Source: Verrucomicrobiota bacterium
Lineage (GTDB): Bacteria; Verrucomicrobiota; Verrucomicrobiia; Limisphaerales; AV2
Length of the DNA: 6,514 nt
NCBI GenBank assembly: GCA_003219345.1
Contig: QHOP01000531.1
Span: 1 to 6,514, forward strand
Direction of reading: 5' to 3'
Positions 5,780 to 6,514 of this stretch are shown one piece after another. Position numbers and translations under genes: made by a program. Position 1 is the stretch's first letter. The number at the start of each line of letters is the position of its first letter. The notes beneath the pieces are model-generated. The model did no database searches. It was not told where the DNA came from and was given only the letters and a program-made list of their open reading frames with translations.

Positions 5780-5793
5780 GCTCCCCAAACAAA

Positions 5794-6514
5794 TCACTTT
5801 CTGACAGGCGCCAGGACTTTCATCAGCCACACTTCCGTCACGTGACAGCCGCGTCCGTTGTCACCCAAGCCCGGTTCGCGGAACCAATTCAACTTCAGTT
5901 CACCACTTTTCGTCGTTTCGGGCGGGAGCTCGAATTCCAGCGGCTTCGGCGGAATTGTCTTCGGCATAAGTGGGTGAATCTCGGTGGAGTCATCCGCAAC
6001 AAGACGAATCTTGCGACTGGGAACATCGCTCGCGTAAAGGACGCGAAGTTTGTAACGCGCCGAGGAATCGAGACCAGTGTAATGCAGCTCCAGTGGCTCG
6101 TCGTAAAGCGATGTGGCGCTGTTCCACCAGGAGATGCGCCCGCCTTTGTATCCAAAATCAACCAGCGTCGAGCGCAGAAACGCCGGGTCTTTCTCAAAGC
6201 CGGGACCTCGAACCAAATGCGGCTGAAGGAGCAGATTGCCCAGGTCATCGTAGAAACCTCCGGGGCCGGGATCAGTCCAGTGCACGATTTCCTCGATGCG
6301 TTTCAGTCGTTCCTCTTCCTCGGGCAGCTTGCGAATCTCGGCAAACTGTTCTTTCAACCAAGCCCGATCGTTCAACGGCACGTCGATGTTGTCCAGGTTT
6401 GCACCACGGTCCACCGCCTCCGCCTTGTAAAGCGGCACACTCAACTGCATGCCAATGCTGCGAAACAGGGCGTCCGCCAACTCAAAGACCCGAGCATGCC
6501 ACTGGGTCGAAACG
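5794..6514 (-). CDS. Uncharacterised protein, C-terminal 239 residues (5' end outside window)
   Basis: The frame is open from the right edge of the window to TGA 5796-5794. A TTG at 6480 could be read as a start, but open codons continue upstream (VSTQWHARVFEL), so this is the end of a longer protein. In visible numbering there is a helical segment with RGANLDNIDVPL (36-47), a highly charged, probably helical stretch (about 54-76) and a conserved-looking block beginning WTDPGPGGFYDDLG (79-92) and HLVRGPGF. A beta-rich C-terminus follows, with LELHYTGLDSSARYKLRVLY, PPKPLEFELP, NWFREPGLGDNGRG and VTEVWLMK. The last part reads like a jelly-roll or carbohydrate-binding-like module. I recall similar C-termini on large uncharacterised secreted proteins of planctomycetes and verrucomicrobia, but I cannot name a family or an enzyme activity. 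GC-rich hairpins follow its stop. Confidence 0.75.
   Translation of the reverse strand, partial: VSTQWHARVFELADALFRSIGMQLSVPLYKAEAVDRGANLDNIDVPLNDRAWLKEQFAEIRKLPEEEERLKRIEEIVHWTDPGPGGFYDDLGNLLLQPHLVRGPGFEKDPAFLRSTLVDFGYKGGRISWWNSATSLYDEPLELHYTGLDSSARYKLRVLYASDVPSRKIRLVADDSTEIHPLMPKTIPPKPLEFELPPETTKSGELKLNWFREPGLGDNGRGCHVTEVWLMKVLAPVRK

Larger units (their letters stand above)
5518..5793. other. Repeat-rich spacer between antitoxin and the 3' end of the next gene
   Basis: I see no credible gene here. In order it holds the candidate operator (5533-5570), an unremarkable stretch (about 5571-5630), a hairpin (5634-5652), the second 31-bp repeat (5674-5704) and a block of three GC-rich inverted repeats (5714-5779). 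The antitoxin promoter and the transcription end of the minus-strand gene at 5794-6514 must both lie here. Confidence 0.6.

Noticed and set aside
5489..5845. Plus-strand open frame of 118 codons over the repeat-rich spacer
   Set aside because: The translation is Arg/Ser/Thr-rich and of low complexity, and it covers several palindromes and parts of two minus-strand genes.

Overview
The window looks like a chromosomal segment of a Verrucomicrobia-type bacterium (Pedosphaera/Limisphaerales-like; placement inferred from gene content only). Four markers support this. There is an ECF sigma factor followed directly by a FecR-type membrane protein carrying a PA14 module. There is a pseudopilin with the H-X9-DG signature. 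There is an FG-GAP/UnbV protein ending in a 'YLFEASTN...RFYRV' tail. The spacers are rich in short palindromic repeats. No IS element, CRISPR array, tRNA or rRNA is visible.

Layout. Positions 1-270 are a spacer with two inverted repeats. Positions 271-4959 hold four plus-strand genes that look like one transcription unit: ECF sigma factor (271-795), FecR/PA14 membrane protein (797-2221, 1-nt gap), prepilin-type protein (2218-3051, 4-nt ATGA overlap) and an Ig/FG-GAP/ASPIC-UnbV protein (3094-4959, 42-nt gap). Positions 5014-5517 hold a minus-strand toxin-antitoxin pair: an intact AF2212-like antitoxin (5305-5517) and a PemK/MazF-type toxin broken by one frameshift (5014-5324). Positions 5518-5793 are a repeat-rich spacer with a 21-bp perfect palindrome just upstream of the antitoxin. 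Positions 5794-6514 hold the 3' part of a minus-strand gene of unknown function that runs off the window.

How the genes may work together (inference). The sigma factor and the FecR-like protein form a cell-surface signalling pair, with PA14 as the outer sensor or carbohydrate-binding part. The pseudopilin and the repeat protein would be co-expressed cargo or envelope components. The repeat protein shows two signs of in-frame loss: no signal peptide, and one calcium-binding repeat collapsed to about half length. The toxin gene is broken immediately before its expected catalytic arginine while the antitoxin stays open. The toxin-antitoxin segment is bracketed by two copies of a 31-bp repeat in the same orientation, each built from three helically phased ATTCGCG units. 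The cluster therefore appears to have undergone decay and rearrangement; sequencing error could account for the frameshift.
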